A stretch of 64,000 nucleotides of DNA from Apiospora phragmitis (GCA_038363925.1 JAQQWL010000016.1:1674001-1738000); one strand, 5' to 3'. Positions 1 through 11,903 are shown, counted from the first letter of the stretch. Made by a program: numbers and translations. The notes: generated from the letters alone by a model not told the origin.

Positions 1-811
1 GTTTGTCAGCGGACGAGAAAGCTCCGACGCGTCGTCCACCATCGGCATAGGTCCGTCCGCAGGGCCATCATGCAGCATCCGCACCATTGCCTCTACCCCG
101 ACAATATCCCCCATATCTACATCTTGCATGTAGCCACCGCCGAGGCGCTCTAGGGAAACCTCTACATCGTCTCCTGTGGGTGGACTAGGTGGTATCAAGA
201 CAGCACCGTGGCCCTCCTGCCACGTACTCATGCCGGGGTCTCCATCGAGCTCCGCCTCGGCATCCGAATCGCCCATGTTGGCTTCTTGTAGAATGTCCGC
301 GTCCCATTCTTTTCCAGGGGACTTCCTCTCCGGAGTTTCTTGCGGTGGCGGCGGCGTCGAGTCCGAGGAGCTGCTTTCGCCCGGATCGGCGACGACGATC
401 TCGTCACGGGCCTGAGGAGTCTTCTGTCGTCTTCGGCCTCTGCGGCACCCCTTGCGTTGGCCGGACCCGGGCGGGCGCCCCTTCCGCGGTGTCGATCTGC
501 GTTGAGGTTTCTGGCGTATTCCGCCGTGCTGGTTCAGATCTCGAAGCTAACGAATGCATGAGGAACGGACGTTGGGGGCGAGGGGCTCTAGGTCGGCCAG
601 GACTTACGAGGCTATTGACATCGGGGACTTGCATGCCCTGGGGAAGATGCATTATACCATCCAGCTTATCATAGGTAGGATTCCAGAAGACGTAGGCGGC
701 AAAAATGTTACATTTGACGCCCGTTTGGAGCATCTTGCTCATGCCGCTGTTTGTTCGTTTCCGGGCCATCTCTTTCTCGTCTCGGGTGTAGTTGCACATG
801 GCGTTCTCCAT
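1..811 (-). CDS. MADS-like protein with AT-hook-like basic stretch, partial
   Basis: Two exons are proposed: 811-607 and 548 running off the left edge at base 1. The 58-nt intron (606-549) starts GTAAGT, ends TTAG and keeps the frame. Residues about 15-60 contain a basic start (RKRTNSGMSK), a hydrophobic strand (NIFAAYVFW) and an acidic/hydrophobic end, the layout of a MADS-box core, but conservation to SRF/MEF2 types is weak. After the splice comes a basic segment with RKGRPPG, like an AT hook, and then a long acidic Ser/Pro/Asp-rich tail. A DNA-binding regulator is inferred. The start at 811 is the only ATG after an in-frame stop near 885. It could instead be a Sordariomycete-specific family with only superficial MADS likeness. 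The 3' end lies outside the window. Confidence 0.5.
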
Positions 812-1405
812 GTTGGTACGGCGACGATGACCTCCAGAAGTGCTGTCTGCTGCACAGGCTTCGGGGCGGCCTTTTCAATCGGGCGTTGGGGTGCCTCCGA
901 GATTGGCTCTTGGATGTCCCTCCACTTTCGAATTGACAGAAAAGGCTATCACAGCACGTATGTACAGTACCTGGACACATAGTGGCAGCACCTAGCAAAA
1001 AGTACGTACTGGCCGGTGCGACCCCTCATAACGGCGCGTCCAACGTACTCAGGTACTGTATAGGTGTACTTGCATCTGTATAATAGGCTTGGTCATAAGC
1101 CATTTGCGGAGCGAGAAAGAAATAAGCACTGCAGGGGGGACTTTGTGTAGGACCTAGGTAGCGTGTACTATGTATATACCTGCTATGCTCGACGAAACGT
1201 ACCGATACTGGTACGTACAAGAAGATGTCCCCATCGTTTTGATGGGTACTATGTATTGTACTACGCAGTAAGTCGCAAATATCGTTCCCCCCACACTGCC
1301 ACGTTTTCGCTAAACATGTCTCCAGTTCGAGATGCAGACAAGCCTTTGAGCCTCCCACCCTAAGGGTCATTCTCCTCTCCTTTTGTTGCTTAAACCCTGT
1401 ACCTG
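812..1405. other. intergenic, no gene recognised
   Basis: Only overlapping short ORFs without coding character are seen. The right part is AT-richer with many GTAC steps. It probably holds the promoter of the minus-strand gene to its left and the 3' flank of the coiled-coil gene to its right. Confidence 0.4.
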
Positions 1406-1783
1406 CTAACGGGCACCCGATCGGTCCTGTCCATTCTCCAGTTCCCACCGAGCATTGGCCTGCTCGATCTTGGCATTGCACCGACGCACGACCGAGTGCG
1501 CCCCGCTGACGTGATACTGGAGGACCGGCATCAAGGGCAACACCACGCCATCGAGAAGATCGCGGTAGTAGGCGATCTCCTGTCGCAGACGACCGTTTTC
1601 TCGCGTCAGTTCGACGAGCCTCTGCTCCCGGGAAGTGCTCGCCCCTTTGGCTGCTCGGATGTCCTCGGGATCAAACGCCGTCGTCGTGCCCCCAAGTGCC
1701 CGTATCTCGTGGTCGACAAGGGTTGGGGGCCGCGGCTTGTGCTCGGCGCGTTGGCCGCTCTGGTGCGTCTTTGATCCATCCAT
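1406..1783 (-). CDS. small coiled-coil protein, 125 aa
   Basis: A single uninterrupted ORF from ATG to stop. Residues about 52-78 form a heptad-rich stretch (REQRLVELTRENGRLRQEI) typical of a short parallel coiled coil. It is followed by an aromatic/hydrophobic helix (YYRDLLDGVVLPLMPVL) and a second charged helix near the C-terminus. The N-terminus is polar, and there is no signal peptide or membrane segment. The function is unknown. The coil-then-hydrophobic-helix plan recurs in other small genes of this window (17.1, 19.6 and 30.3 kb). It lies in the same orientation as the 174-aa coiled-coil gene 500 bp upstream. Homodimerisation is the only role that can be inferred. Confidence 0.55.
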   Translation of the reverse strand: MDGSKTHQSGQRAEHKPRPPTLVDHEIRALGGTTTAFDPEDIRAAKGASTSREQRLVELTRENGRLRQEIAYYRDLLDGVVLPLMPVLQYHVSGAHSVVRRCNAKIEQANARWELENGQDRSGAR

Positions 1784-2285
1784 GGCGGGTGAGAGGGAGA
1801 GACGGCGATGGTGCGCGAGTGGGGCGCCGTAGTAGCAATCATCGACAACGGGGAGGTCGCGCTGCTGTGCTGCTCGTCCCTTTATGTTGCGTAATCCACA
1901 CAGTCATCCATTTTTGGTAACAAGAGGACGGACCCCCTAGTGCGCAGGGCCATTTTGGGAGATTTTCTTTGGATTGTACCTCTGTTGGATGGATTCGCGC
2001 CCTCCCATCCTGCGTGTATCTACATGCGGGACCACGGCTACTGGGGCCGGTCGGTATTGAAATTGCACAACCCCCTACAAGGAAGAGTTTAGTAAAGATG
2101 GCAAGCGAATTACTTGTACTAAGTGTGTTCTGTAGACATGTAGAAGTAATAAAGCGGCAATGTGTTGATTGATGCAAGCCTTAAACCCTGTTCCCTGTCG
2201 TCCCCTCTATCTCCACACTAACAACCCCACACCGCCCCACCGCTATAACCTAGACGCAAGCACCAGCCGGCAACCCCCCCCCCCC
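1784..2285. other. intergenic, no gene recognised
   Basis: A spacer between two minus-strand coiled-coil genes. No ORF in it looks coding. The C-run near 2275-2287 is simple sequence beside the 3' end of the next gene. Confidence 0.4.
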
Positions 2286-2810
2286 CTAGTCCCATGTTCC
2301 TATCTCGGCCCTCTTGGACGGGATTTCGCACTCTTGGTCGGCCTTCCTCTTGAGAGCGCCCACGGCTGCTACACTTTCCGCCGCCTCGGCGAAAGACATG
2401 AGGGCCTTGGAACCCGATGTATCGTCGGATTGGGGCGACGCGGATGTTGCCATTGAAGATGCAAGCGGCACGTAGACGCCCAGTTCGTTGGCTGGCACGA
2501 AGGTTACTGCGTCGGCTTCGGCCGTGGGGACGGCAGCGCGCTGCGCCGCGGCCAAATTGGCTACATCTCGCTCAAGGGTCTCGATCAGCTCCTGTTGCGC
2601 CTGGACCACCCTTTGTTGCATCTCTTCGCGCTGGATGCATTCTTGCTTCTCGCGTTGCAGTTGGGCAATCGTGTCGCGCAGACCCAACTTTTCCCGATGC
2701 CCCGCTTCGGCCTGTAATTGCCATTGGTGGAGGGAAGCGCCGTACTCCTCAAGCGCGGTCAGCAACACCCTGACGGGTATAGTGTATTGCATAGCCTGGA
2801 CGTGGGACAT
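2286..2810 (-). CDS. coiled-coil protein, 174 aa
   Basis: A single-exon ORF with a good start at 2810. Residues about 35-95 are strongly heptad-like and Gln/Glu-rich (LQREKQECIQREEMQQR), predicting one long coiled coil. The C-terminal third is Ser/Ala-rich with a basic cluster (ALKRKADQE, PSKRAE) that could be a nuclear signal. No enzyme motif is visible. It sits between another coiled-coil gene (1406-1783) and a plus-strand polyQ coiled-coil gene starting at 3181, so three adjacent genes encode short coiled coils. That arrangement is observed; any interaction between them is inference. I do not recognise the family. Confidence 0.6.
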   Translation of the reverse strand: MSHVQAMQYTIPVRVLLTALEEYGASLHQWQLQAEAGHREKLGLRDTIAQLQREKQECIQREEMQQRVVQAQQELIETLERDVANLAAAQRAAVPTAEADAVTFVPANELGVYVPLASSMATSASPQSDDTSGSKALMSFAEAAESVAAVGALKRKADQECEIPSKRAEIGTWD

Positions 2811-3180
2811 GATGGCGGTGGTGTTGGTGACGGTATGCTATCGTTATGGTCTGCTGCAGCCAGTGGGCACCAAGGGTTCGACTCGACCTTCGCCCAATAT
2901 ATTGTCATCGCAGCTGTCGTCCTACTGACATCCCCTGAACCAGACCGCAGGGGTTTTGCCTTCGATATGGTTCACCTCATCCAAATCCGGCTCATGAAAG
3001 CACCATGCCGATTGTGGAGGCTTCGCAACCCCGGCCAGCCTTTTCTATCCAAAATCGGCACCGTGTCACGCAGTCACCGCAACGGTCTCCTATTTACCAT
3101 AAATGGCGGCTGATGGCACCATAAAAATGATTCGCATCCGATTCGAGAGATACTGCAAACCACACACCCGACCTTCTACC
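2811..3180. other. shared divergent promoter region
   Basis: 370 bp between the divergent coiled-coil gene (ends 2810, minus) and the polyQ gene (starts 3181, plus). No ORF looks coding. It is probably a bidirectional promoter; no specific motif was identified. Confidence 0.4.
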
Positions 3181-3224
3181 ATGTTTCCCAACCAGCCCTT
3201 CGGTAGCGACTTTGTGCCGAGACT

Positions 3225-3257
<33 letters not shown>

Positions 3258-4288
3258 GCCGCCTCTGCAAAATGCACGCCCGAGGTTGGCGCTGCATCAG
3301 CTGCGTAGACTGAGCCCCAGTCCCCAGCGCATGTCTTTGCCCAATAACTCGGCGGCCACGAGCCTCGCCCCGGCAGGGTCCCATGCACAGGCCTGGCAAG
3401 GAACCGGCTTCGGCCACGGCACTGCAGCTGGGCTGCGGCCGGCGAACCCGTTGCATACGTTGGACCATCAAACCGCCGCCTCTGGTGTGTTGGAGGAGAC
3501 GGAGGTCAACTTCCAGCCGGGGTAAGACCAGCTTCTTCCTGCCCCCAATGCTCCCCTGCCCCAAGCCCTTCCAAGTCCGCCAGGTCGCTGATAGTAGGCC
3601 CTGCAAGTATCCGATCATTGAACGATATTTACGCCAAAATGGAGGGGCTCTACATAAAGGTCGATGCCATGCACGTGAGAAACGAGGAGTAAGTGGAATG
3701 GCCACCATCATCACCACGCCGATTCGCCTTCCCAAAAACGTGTATTAACTGGGACAAAAGGGCTCAGCGCGATTTGACCCAGGCCTATGGCGCGTAAGTC
3801 GGAACACCGGTCACTTCCGATTAATGGACTGAGAGATGCGGGAGTGCTAACTTTCCCGGTGGCCAGGCTGAACCAACTGTTAACTATGTATGTCTCCGGT
3901 CCGGCCAGACTTTCGGTGATACTAATGCAGCCCAACTCACCAGGGTCCAGAAGCTAGACGAGGGGTAAGTTAATTCGAAAGCAGGGATACGATCCGTCGC
4001 CCATGTTCTAACAGAACTAGTTACCAGAACCAGAAAGACAACCTTGAGGGCTGGGCCACCAAACTGGAAGCTTTATTCGAACTGCTGACCCAGGAGTTGA
4101 TGCTATGCGAGCAACAGCGACCGCCACAACAACGACAGCAACTACAACAACTACAACAGCAATTACAGCAACAACAACAACAACAGCAGCAGCAGCAGCA
4201 GCAGCCTCAGCTGCAGCAACAGCAAGAACTACAAGAGCAGGAGGACCAACAGCTCGTAGATCCTAATACATTGTATTTCGAGCAATGA
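3181..4288 (+). CDS. polyQ coiled-coil protein, six exons, 262 aa
   Basis: The proposed exons are 3181-3521, 3584-3688, 3761-3793, 3867-3887, 3944-3964 and 4021-4288. All introns (56-73 nt) have GT-AG ends and branch-like CTAAC/CTAAT/TTAAC. The joined frame is 789 nt with no stop. The N-terminus has a Gln run (near 3227-3254) then Pro-rich sequence. The middle exons form an amphipathic coil (LNDIYAKMEGLYIKVDAM and QAYGALNQLLTMVQKLDEG). The C-terminus is a second, long Gln tract, encoded by mixed CAA/CAG. The three internal exons are 33, 21 and 21 nt, so they look like micro-exons. An in-frame ATG at 3103 is a possible alternative start. No known family was recognised; a nuclear adaptor-like protein is possible. 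Confidence 0.65.
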
Positions 4289-4543
4289 TCAAAACACGTG
4301 TGGATAATACTCTCGGAGGGGAGGGGGGGGGGGGAAGAGGGATTGGATAATTATCGTACAGTTTCAGCTTTATTTATCGCAACTTCCATTTGAAATTCGT
4401 ATTACTTGCCGTGCTTCACACTCCTGTAACTTGCCAAACAATATGCGAAGTGCTGTACTGGAGCCAAATCTGGCGTCGTGCCAGGTATATAGTTAAATTC
4501 CTAATGCGCATCGTTTCTTGTATCCTCTTCCTAGGTAAAAACC

Positions 4544-5297
4544 ATGTCGCCTAACCACATGGCAGCTGTGAGCTCCGGTTCGGCCTCTACGCCCTTGCGC
4601 CTGCTACGGCCCGTCTACCTCGATCGGCATCCAAGTCAAGACTACGACCTTGTACAAAAAACAGCCAAGGTATGGATCGGCGCGTCGCGCGCAAGCCGTT
4701 CACGGCAGTTGGTCGTCATAAAGGAAATATATCACACAACAACACTCCAAGAGCTTCGGTGTACGGTCCGCATTATGCACCCGCACGTTGCGCCTGTCCT
4801 GGCCCTCTACTGCTGCCGAGATCAGTGCTTTGCCGTATACGAGTTTCTGGAACTCGACCTCTTTGATGTCCTTCCTCTGGCGACAGAGGTCGAAATCGCC
4901 AGCGTAATGGCGCAGGCTCGTTCTGAATCACCGCCCCCCCAAGATCGGGCGTCTCTGACTGGCTACAGCTCCTGGACGGCATCAATTATCTGCTCTCGGA
5001 GTCACTCACGCCGCAGATCCACACGATACGCATCTCATCGTACGGCGTTGTCAAGCTTGGTACTGCACCTCGTTCCTTCCAAGACCTACGGTGGCGATGC
5101 TGACCATCCCTCCAGTTATGGATTGGGATTACGACCGGACGAGCTCATCGAGCCGCGTAGAAGGAAACAGGTTCGTGATCGGCTATCTGGAGGAACTGCT
5201 CGACATGATGAGCGAGAACGGCGACGGCCGAAGCTCGGAGGCTCTCGGTTTTCTGAAGTGCCTACGCAGCGGGCGCCTCCCTGACACAAACGTATAG
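4544..5297 (+). CDS. small protein-kinase-like (probable pseudokinase) gene, frame-disrupted
   Basis: The N-lobe is recognisable: a beta strand with LVVIKEI (candidate VAIK lysine), a helix with LRIMHPH-like spacing, and a hinge strand AVYEFLELDLFDVLPL. The reading frame then breaks at a seven-C run (4934-4940); one extra base would continue into DWLQLLDGINYLL and HTIRISSYGVVKL, which match the helix E and catalytic-loop region. A second shift of the same sign near 5092 leads to PPVMDWDYDRTSSSS and a C-terminal helix ending at 5297. No HRD or DFG motif is visible, so catalytic activity is doubtful. The full product would be about 250 aa, shorter than a normal kinase domain. It follows the polyQ gene by 255 bp in the same direction. 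Confidence 0.5.
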
Positions 5298-7632
5298 TTA
5301 CCGTGGCCAAGACTCATCGTGCGACCTGGCGCTGACATCCATGTAGCATCCATTCCTTGCCCAGTCGAGGGGAGAAGGGGCACTACTAGAGGCGGTTAGG
5401 TTCGCCACGCGGAAAATCTTGGCCAAGAACCTAGCTGGGTATGTAGGCACGACGGCGTAGTCCTGCCGCTTTTTGGCCTTCGACGAGTCATTGCTCTCTG
5501 GTCAAGAATTTTGGTAGCATCGCGACGGTGATGCGAGCCTTTGGGCTAGTGTATGGTGTTCGACGCTGACGGTGATGATCAGCACGTGTGGAAGTATGTA
5601 GCCTCGTCGGTCGGCGTACAGCTGGCCCGGTCCCCGCCCGAAACAAGGGTTGTATTAGCTTCGACCCGACCTTGTGCGCCCGGTGGTTCTCCGGATCTGG
5701 ACATAGCGGGTCTGCGAGATGTGATATTGAAAATCAGTATCGGGTCTGGCTTAGCATAGTACTAGCCCGATTGCGGCGGTCATCACCGTAGAACCCCGCC
5801 GGTAGGAGCGCGAGCCGTAATGCCCAAGCTGACGACCCTCCCCCTCGCAGAGTGGGCTGGCCTTGGTGCAAGTTGCGTGTCAGGGGAGGGGGAGGGATAT
5901 GGCCGCCTTTTGGCTGGCGTAGAGAATTTTAGCGTAACGCCAACGATTAGGAAGATTAGCAAGAACTTGACTCCACTCGCAGCGCCGCAGCTGCAGCCTT
6001 GGGCATTCCCCCAACACCTCCGCTGAACCGAGAAGCTGCAAATAATCCATCCAGAGCTTGGAACGCGGTAGATATGGTATGATCGCCTGTGCGAGATGCT
6101 TTGTTCCAATGCCATCGGGAAGGACTTCCGATAACAGGACGTTTCGTAGGCGCGTGAGTAGGATACGGGGCTTCCGAAAAGATTATGCTGCTAGAGACAG
6201 GGATTTCTCGTGGGATAAGGCGAGTCAATTAGGTATGCCGTACGATCTGGTCAGATTTTGCGTGCCGCTCATTTTGGGAGCAGAGCGCGTCCCGACCGTT
6301 TGGTTCACTAGACGAGTTTGGAGACTGAGGCAGATTACTCCTTATATAGATAGACAGGAGAACCACGACTGGGCGGAGCACGGACCGGGGCCCATGACAG
6401 TTCCCCCGCAGTATCCAATAGGTTCAAAGAATGAGGTAGGCATCAGGGGTGGTGGGCCACTAGTCGAAGCTAAATGTCCATAGCAACTACGTGCTCGAGT
6501 CAGGACATCATATAATGGGTATCAATAGATAATCAGCGTCAAGTGGGATCTGCGGCCCATCCGCCTGATTCCCCGAATCCGATAGATTTCGTTCGTCGCA
6601 ACTCCATCGCGACTCGTCGGTCGGCTCGCCTTCCGACGTCCCAGCCCGAGCTCGACTAACTAGATGGAGTAACACGGTCGCGGTTCTTGCGCGGCTATGC
6701 TTGGGTACCCGCTGCAGGCTCCACCAGGCGCTTCAGTAACTTGTCCCCGCCGGGATAGTTACCGTTTTTGATTGTATCACCGAAGGACGGTCTCGTCGAT
6801 TTTCCCGGACTTGCCTCTCTCCATGTGGACCAGGTTTCCTTTTCGAGAGCCACTACTATGAGCAAGGCTGCAGCTCGCGCGACGACCAGAGGCCGGTATT
6901 CGATGCCAATGGAACTCGGCAGGTTCTTCAGGCCCGCAAGGGCTTGGCAGCCTGGCTGCGTCCAGAAGGATCGTGCAAGTACTAAACGCCCCCCCCCCCC
7001 ACTGGATTTTGGCTGATGCCTAAGCCGAAGTAGTGCAGCATGGTTTGTATGCCGTGCAACGAGAAGGCTCCCGGGTTACAATTGAATCTAAAGCCGTTAA
7101 AGCAGCGAGAGCAGATAATATTCAGTTCTCTTCTAAATTTGGAATATAATATAATCGAAAAGAGGAATGCGCTATGGAAATATCCGGCATATTGGAAACG
7201 CATAACCTGAAATTGGTTATCGCAGCAATCCAGGTTTCCCAGCTGCGGTGGGCAGCCTCTGGTCAAAGGTTTGCACCTCGGGTCGGGGCGCGACTTTTAA
7301 ATGTAAAGGGGGAAAAGGAATGACTTTTTAATTAACAAAAAAGATTATTTATTTGCCATACCGATTAAAAAAAATATCTTGAAGAAAAGAAACTATATAA
7401 CTATATAAACTGGTATGTGGGAACTTTTGCAGTCTTTCTCTTATACGCACTAGCTGGCAGTGTTTGAGTGTTAGTGGCGGCTGTTGCGGCTGTCCTAGAT
7501 CCCTTGCTGGAATACCTGCGTTTGATGCGAATTGTATCTCGAAGTAACCTTCCGTCCCGAAGCCGCTCTACGTGTCCCCATCCGCCGACATACAGGCATC
7601 CCCATCAGTTCCTTCGGCGGTCCAGGCCCCCC
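5298..7632. other. long stretch without a confident gene
   Basis: ORFs here overlap on both strands and match nothing known. The best candidate is on the minus strand, about 6228-5783, where two ORFs offset by one base would join into a roughly 145-aa protein with one hydrophobic segment (FLLIFLIVGVTL). Another is the plus ORF 6058-6483 (141 aa, basic, unrecognised). From about 7030 to 7430 the sequence becomes AT-rich, typical of degraded intergenic DNA. A ten-C run lies near 6990. Confidence 0.3.
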
Positions 7633-8828
7633 CTAGCTCAGGCGAAGAGCTGTGTCGCTACGGCTCAGATCCTCCAGCCGGACGAAGCTATCAAAGCTCT
7701 TGCCGCTACCCTTGAAGCGACGCACCCCGGACCGGGGCGTATTCCTCGTATCTTTCCCAGCCCGGGCCGAAGAGCCTTTCCTTCTGTGTACCCACGAAAA
7801 AAGGGGACCGAGTAGTGGAAGGCTAACGCATATGATGCCCAGGTTCGGCTCGGTCGTGGAGAGGAAGTCGGCGTAGACCATGGTGCCAGTCAAGTCTCCG
7901 CCCAGGTCAACACTGGTCAGACTTAGGATGCGGAGGATGGCGACAACGACGGTCCTGTGAGGCCGGGCCCGTCAGTTCAAGCTAGCAACTCGGTTACAAC
8001 TGGGACGGGTACGTACAAGAGCCCAACGGCGAAGACCCCAACCAATGCCGCCTTCGTCTTGGCTGCCACCTTCAGGCCTAACACGGTACTCATGGGAAGC
8101 AACAAGATGGCCATGTCGGTCACGGCATTGGAGGCACCCAGGGCGATGAAGCTACCAACTTGGTCGCCACAGCTGCCTTCGGTGACGGTAGGATCGTATG
8201 TTTTCGAGAATGGCCGGCATATAAGGAATATCTGGAGGATGTTGGCGGTGCTCCAAATGACAACAAAGGCAATGGTGGCCTTCGTTGCGATCCTCATGCT
8301 ACGATTGACGAAAAGTCGGAGATAGAAGCACAGCATGGAGAGTTTGATGAGGGTAATGGCCACTGCGTAAATTACCTCGTACGCCAGGAGAAGCTGGATG
8401 CAGGCTTCAGTACGTATCCAGTTTCCTCACGAGGCGAGAGATGGACGTACCTTCAGGATAAGTGGGATATTCGCCATCGTTTCGGAAATCGGGTATCCAA
8501 TGCCCATAGGCAACCCTATAACCGTCAGAATTACGCAGAGCGTAGCAGCAGACCATTGTAAACCTACATAATCCTTGGATGACGAGCATGCCAACACCGT
8601 GCGGCTAGGTATCCTCCATGAGTATACAAACCGCTGAAGGAGCGTAGAAGAACTTACCGCGCTGAACATAACAAGAGCATCATCCCAACCAAGCCCCTGT
8701 TTAGTGGACACACGTAGGTACAGCCGTAGGGCAACAACAACCAGCATAAGAAATACGAGGGCACAATTGACGACGAAGTGAGTTCGTACGGGGGGAAGGA
8801 GGGGGAAAGATACGTAATAAAGAGCCAT
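7633..8828 (-). CDS. fungal rhodopsin-like integral membrane protein, 330 aa
   Basis: The four proposed exons are 8828-8658, 8573-8451, 8393-8017 and 7954-7633, with introns of 84, 57 and 62 nt; the joined frame is 993 nt. The product has about seven hydrophobic segments and the landmarks of the fungal rhodopsin/Pth11-like family: RLYLR followed by GWDDALV after TM1, then IKLSMLCFYLRLF, and further on GSFIALGASNAVTDMAILLLP. The C-terminal tail is basic and cytoplasmic-like. The first intron has no in-frame stop, so retention would add 28 residues. Such proteins sit in plasma or internal membranes, and some lie in secondary-metabolite clusters. The substrate or signal is unknown. It is divergent from the GMC oxidoreductase gene 1.1 kb away. 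Confidence 0.8.
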
Positions 8829-9975
8829 TGTGAAATGAAGACTATGAGAGTCACGTTGCTCCCGTGAATCGAACCAGAGTTTGTTTTGCGTTCTCATAGG
8901 AAACAGGAGAATTTGAGACTTCGACCGTCGCAGGATGCCAGAAGCTTTAAGCACCTCGATGATCCTCGCCACCGCCGAAAAAAAGCAGAGCCCCGTGAAT
9001 AGAGTTGTTGCGCCAGGACTGTACACTTAGCCCACGTTTCGTCAGGACTGCTGTTTTCTTGCGCATCACTACTGGCCATACAAGCACGTAAGAGCTACAT
9101 GGGTTCTATCTTAACCGAGGAAGGGGTCCTACCAAGGTACGGGAAAATCTACAAGGCAACTTAGGCAACTTGCGCGGTATAGTTTACGGGTCGAGGTTGC
9201 AACGTTCCGGCCGTCTCTTCCCATGAACGTCTGGACCCACTGAGCGTAGTCCAACACAGCTATCGATGTTCACAAGAGCACGGCTCGGTACGGTATCGTC
9301 TACTAATGGGCATGGGCCTCGATGTTTCCTAGACAGTAGCAATCATCCTGGTGTAACACATACGTTTTGGGAAGATATGTACAGTGCACTTGCCGCACGC
9401 AAAAGTGGATCACCACTACATGCGTGCGATATAGTAGTACATGTACTCTGTACGACAGCACTCTATACACGTAGTCATATGCAGGCTGACACACTAATGC
9501 GGGAGCTGGTCCACGCCAACGTGATTCAGATACTATAATCAAAGAACCCCACTGGCTCAAATTGCCAAGGCGGGGGTACATGGGCCCCCTACCTCGAGAG
9601 ACCACCCGAACCCTGGTCCACCAGTAATGGCCGGGGAAATCCCGTCTCGCCTTCCGCAAGCTACCTCCCTTACGCGGCGGAAGATGCCACCTCGACAGCG
9701 GCCCATTGGACATGGGTCGAGGTGCTACAAACCACTGCGGCTTCTTCGCGCCGACGGGAGCCACGGCCGTGTGCCGGAAGAAGCGTCTAAATCAGATCAA
9801 CAAGGAGTATTACTAAAATTCTTACATAAAGCCCTGATTGCCCGATGCCGAAGTATATCTATCGGTCTTCTCCCACGTCATTTGGGCGTCCTCATCACTC
9901 CGAGCCCAAGACCACTACCCATAACTCCCAGTCTCCATTCCGTTCCTCTTACCTGCTCTCTGCAATCTCGAGCTC
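8829..9975. other. divergent intergenic region
   Basis: 1.15 kb between the rhodopsin-like gene (minus) and the GMC oxidoreductase (plus). A minus ORF (9079-8894) starts with a plausible N-terminus (MASSDAQENSS) but leads nowhere; it may be a leftover 5' exon of the rhodopsin-like gene. Otherwise nothing coding is seen. It probably contains both promoters. Confidence 0.35.
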
Positions 9976-11903
9976 ATGTCTCCTCCATCAACCCACACCC
10001 ATCAGTCGGCCGCCGAGATGTTGCCCGTAGACTACATCGTTGTAGGCGGCGGCACCGCCGGGCTAACGGTAGCATCTCGCCTCTCGGAGGACGAGCACGT
10101 CCAGGTCCTCGTGGTTGAGGCCGGACCGGCTCATGACGACGACCCTCTGGTCTTAACCCCGGCCTCGTGGCCGCACAATATGGAAAGGACGCATATGACT
10201 GGAACTTCTCCTCTATCCCCCAGGTAGGCTCCCTCTGGAACGTCGCAAGATAACTTGGAACGTGGACTCACGTACTCGCAGGCGGCTCTCCAAGGTCGTT
10301 CGATCAACCAAGCCCGAGGCCGCGGGCTAGGTGGCTCTTCGAGCATGAACTTCATGATGTGGCTCCATCCCTCACGGGCGAGCATGGACGCGTGGGAGAA
10401 GCTCGGCAACCCCGGTTGGGGTTACGATGGTCTGGCGCCTTATTTCAAAAAGTCGTGCACCGTCCATCCGCCTTCCGCCTCGGCCAAGCAGATCGCCGGG
10501 TTGGGAAGCCCCCACGATTTCAGCGAGCCCGGCAACGGCCCGGTGCATGTTTCCTTCTCGGAAGGCTACTCCATGCCATTGAACAACGCGTGGATGGAGA
10601 CTTTCTCGAGTCTCGGCTACGCCGTCACGGCGGACCCGCGCACTGGGAAGGCCGTTGGCGCATTCCAAAACCCGGCAAGCATCGACCCGGCGACCAAGGC
10701 GCGGAGCTACGCGGCCAACGCGTACCTCGGCCTGCGGTCCGCCAGAGGCCGAACCTGACGGTTCTGACCGACGCCACGGTGAAGCGCATCATCTTCGAAG
10801 ACGCCCCGGATGGGCCGGTGGCCAAAGGCGTCGTTGCGCAGACCAAGGACGGCGAGACGACGCTCTCGGTCAGATCCGAAGTCATTCTGGCGGCGGGTGC
10901 CTTGCAGTCTCCGCAGCTCCTCGAGCTTTCCGGCATCGGAGGTCGCCAAGTCCTCGAAAGATGTGGCATCAGCGTCCTCGTCGATAACCCCAACGTGGGC
11001 GAGCGTCTGCAGGACCATGCCATCGTCTGCCAGAGCTTCGAGGTCGGCGAAGGCGTGCCCTCCGGCGACGTCCTCCGGGATTCGGATCTCTTGAACACCC
11101 TGGTTCAGCTCTACTCGTCCTCGCAGGGCGCCGGGCCGCTAGGCCAGAGCAACATCAGCACAGCCTATATTCCACTGGTAGACCAGCATGGCATTATGTC
11201 GGCCGAGAATAGGAAAGCTCTCTTCGATACTCACCTCCGGGGCGCCGATGGCAGTTCGATGCTGTCGGAGGAATTTCGGGTCCTCCGATCCGTCGTCGAG
11301 CCACAGGATGAACCAACTGCGCAGTACTTGTTGTTCCCGTCCCAGATCTCCATCCCTCGGGAACCGGAGAATATGGCTTCTTACATCACCCCGGTCCAGC
11401 CCCAGAACTTCATCACCATCATGACGGTCCTCAACCATCCCTTCTCCCGCGGCTCGGTTCACGTCACCTCGTCGGACGTGAACGTCAAACCAGTCTTGGA
11501 CCCGAGGTACATGACGCACCCTCTTGATCTGGAGATCACGGCCCGGCATGTTCAGTTCGTCGAGCAGATCGTCAAGACTGAGCCTTTCCGCTCTTCTCTC
11601 AAGGAGCAAGGTGCCAGGCTTCCCGAGACCATCGGTAATGACCTCGAAAAGGCAAAAGACATCGTTCGTCGCCGCCAGATCTCCGTGTTCCACGTCTGCG
11701 GTACTTGTGCCATGTTGCCCCGAGGGCGAGGAGGTGTTGTAGACAGCAGACTGCAGGTGTATGGGACGAAGAACGTCCGCGTCGTCGATGCCAGCATCTT
11801 TCCGCTTCAGACATTGGGTAATACCCAGTCTGTGGTCTACGCCGTAGCAGAGAGAGCAGCGGACTTGATCAAACAGGATCGCGCCGCACGCGTCTGCACC
11901 TGA
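9976..11903 (+). CDS. GMC-type FAD oxidoreductase, frame-disrupted twice
   Basis: The N-terminus has the FAD-binding motif (DYIVVGGGTAGLTVASRL) and the EAGP that follows. A 58-nt intron spans 10224-10281. Exon 2 holds the second GMC signature region (GRGLGGSSSMNFMMW), and later AAGALQSPQLLELSGIG. The C-terminus has HVCGTCAM with the catalytic His and VDASIFPLQTLGNTQS with the partner Asn. Two breaks, each equal to one missing base, lie at the CCCC run 10157-10160 and near 10730. Without them the protein would be about 620 aa, normal for aryl-alcohol/choline-dehydrogenase-like members. Start 9976 or 10018 (MLPVDY) are both possible. The substrate is unknown. It may be a pseudogene, or carry assembly errors. 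Confidence 0.8.

Noticed and set aside
8860..8885. GGTTCGATTC on the minus strand as a tRNA
   Set aside because: No tRNA fold around it; it lies directly upstream of the rhodopsin-like start.
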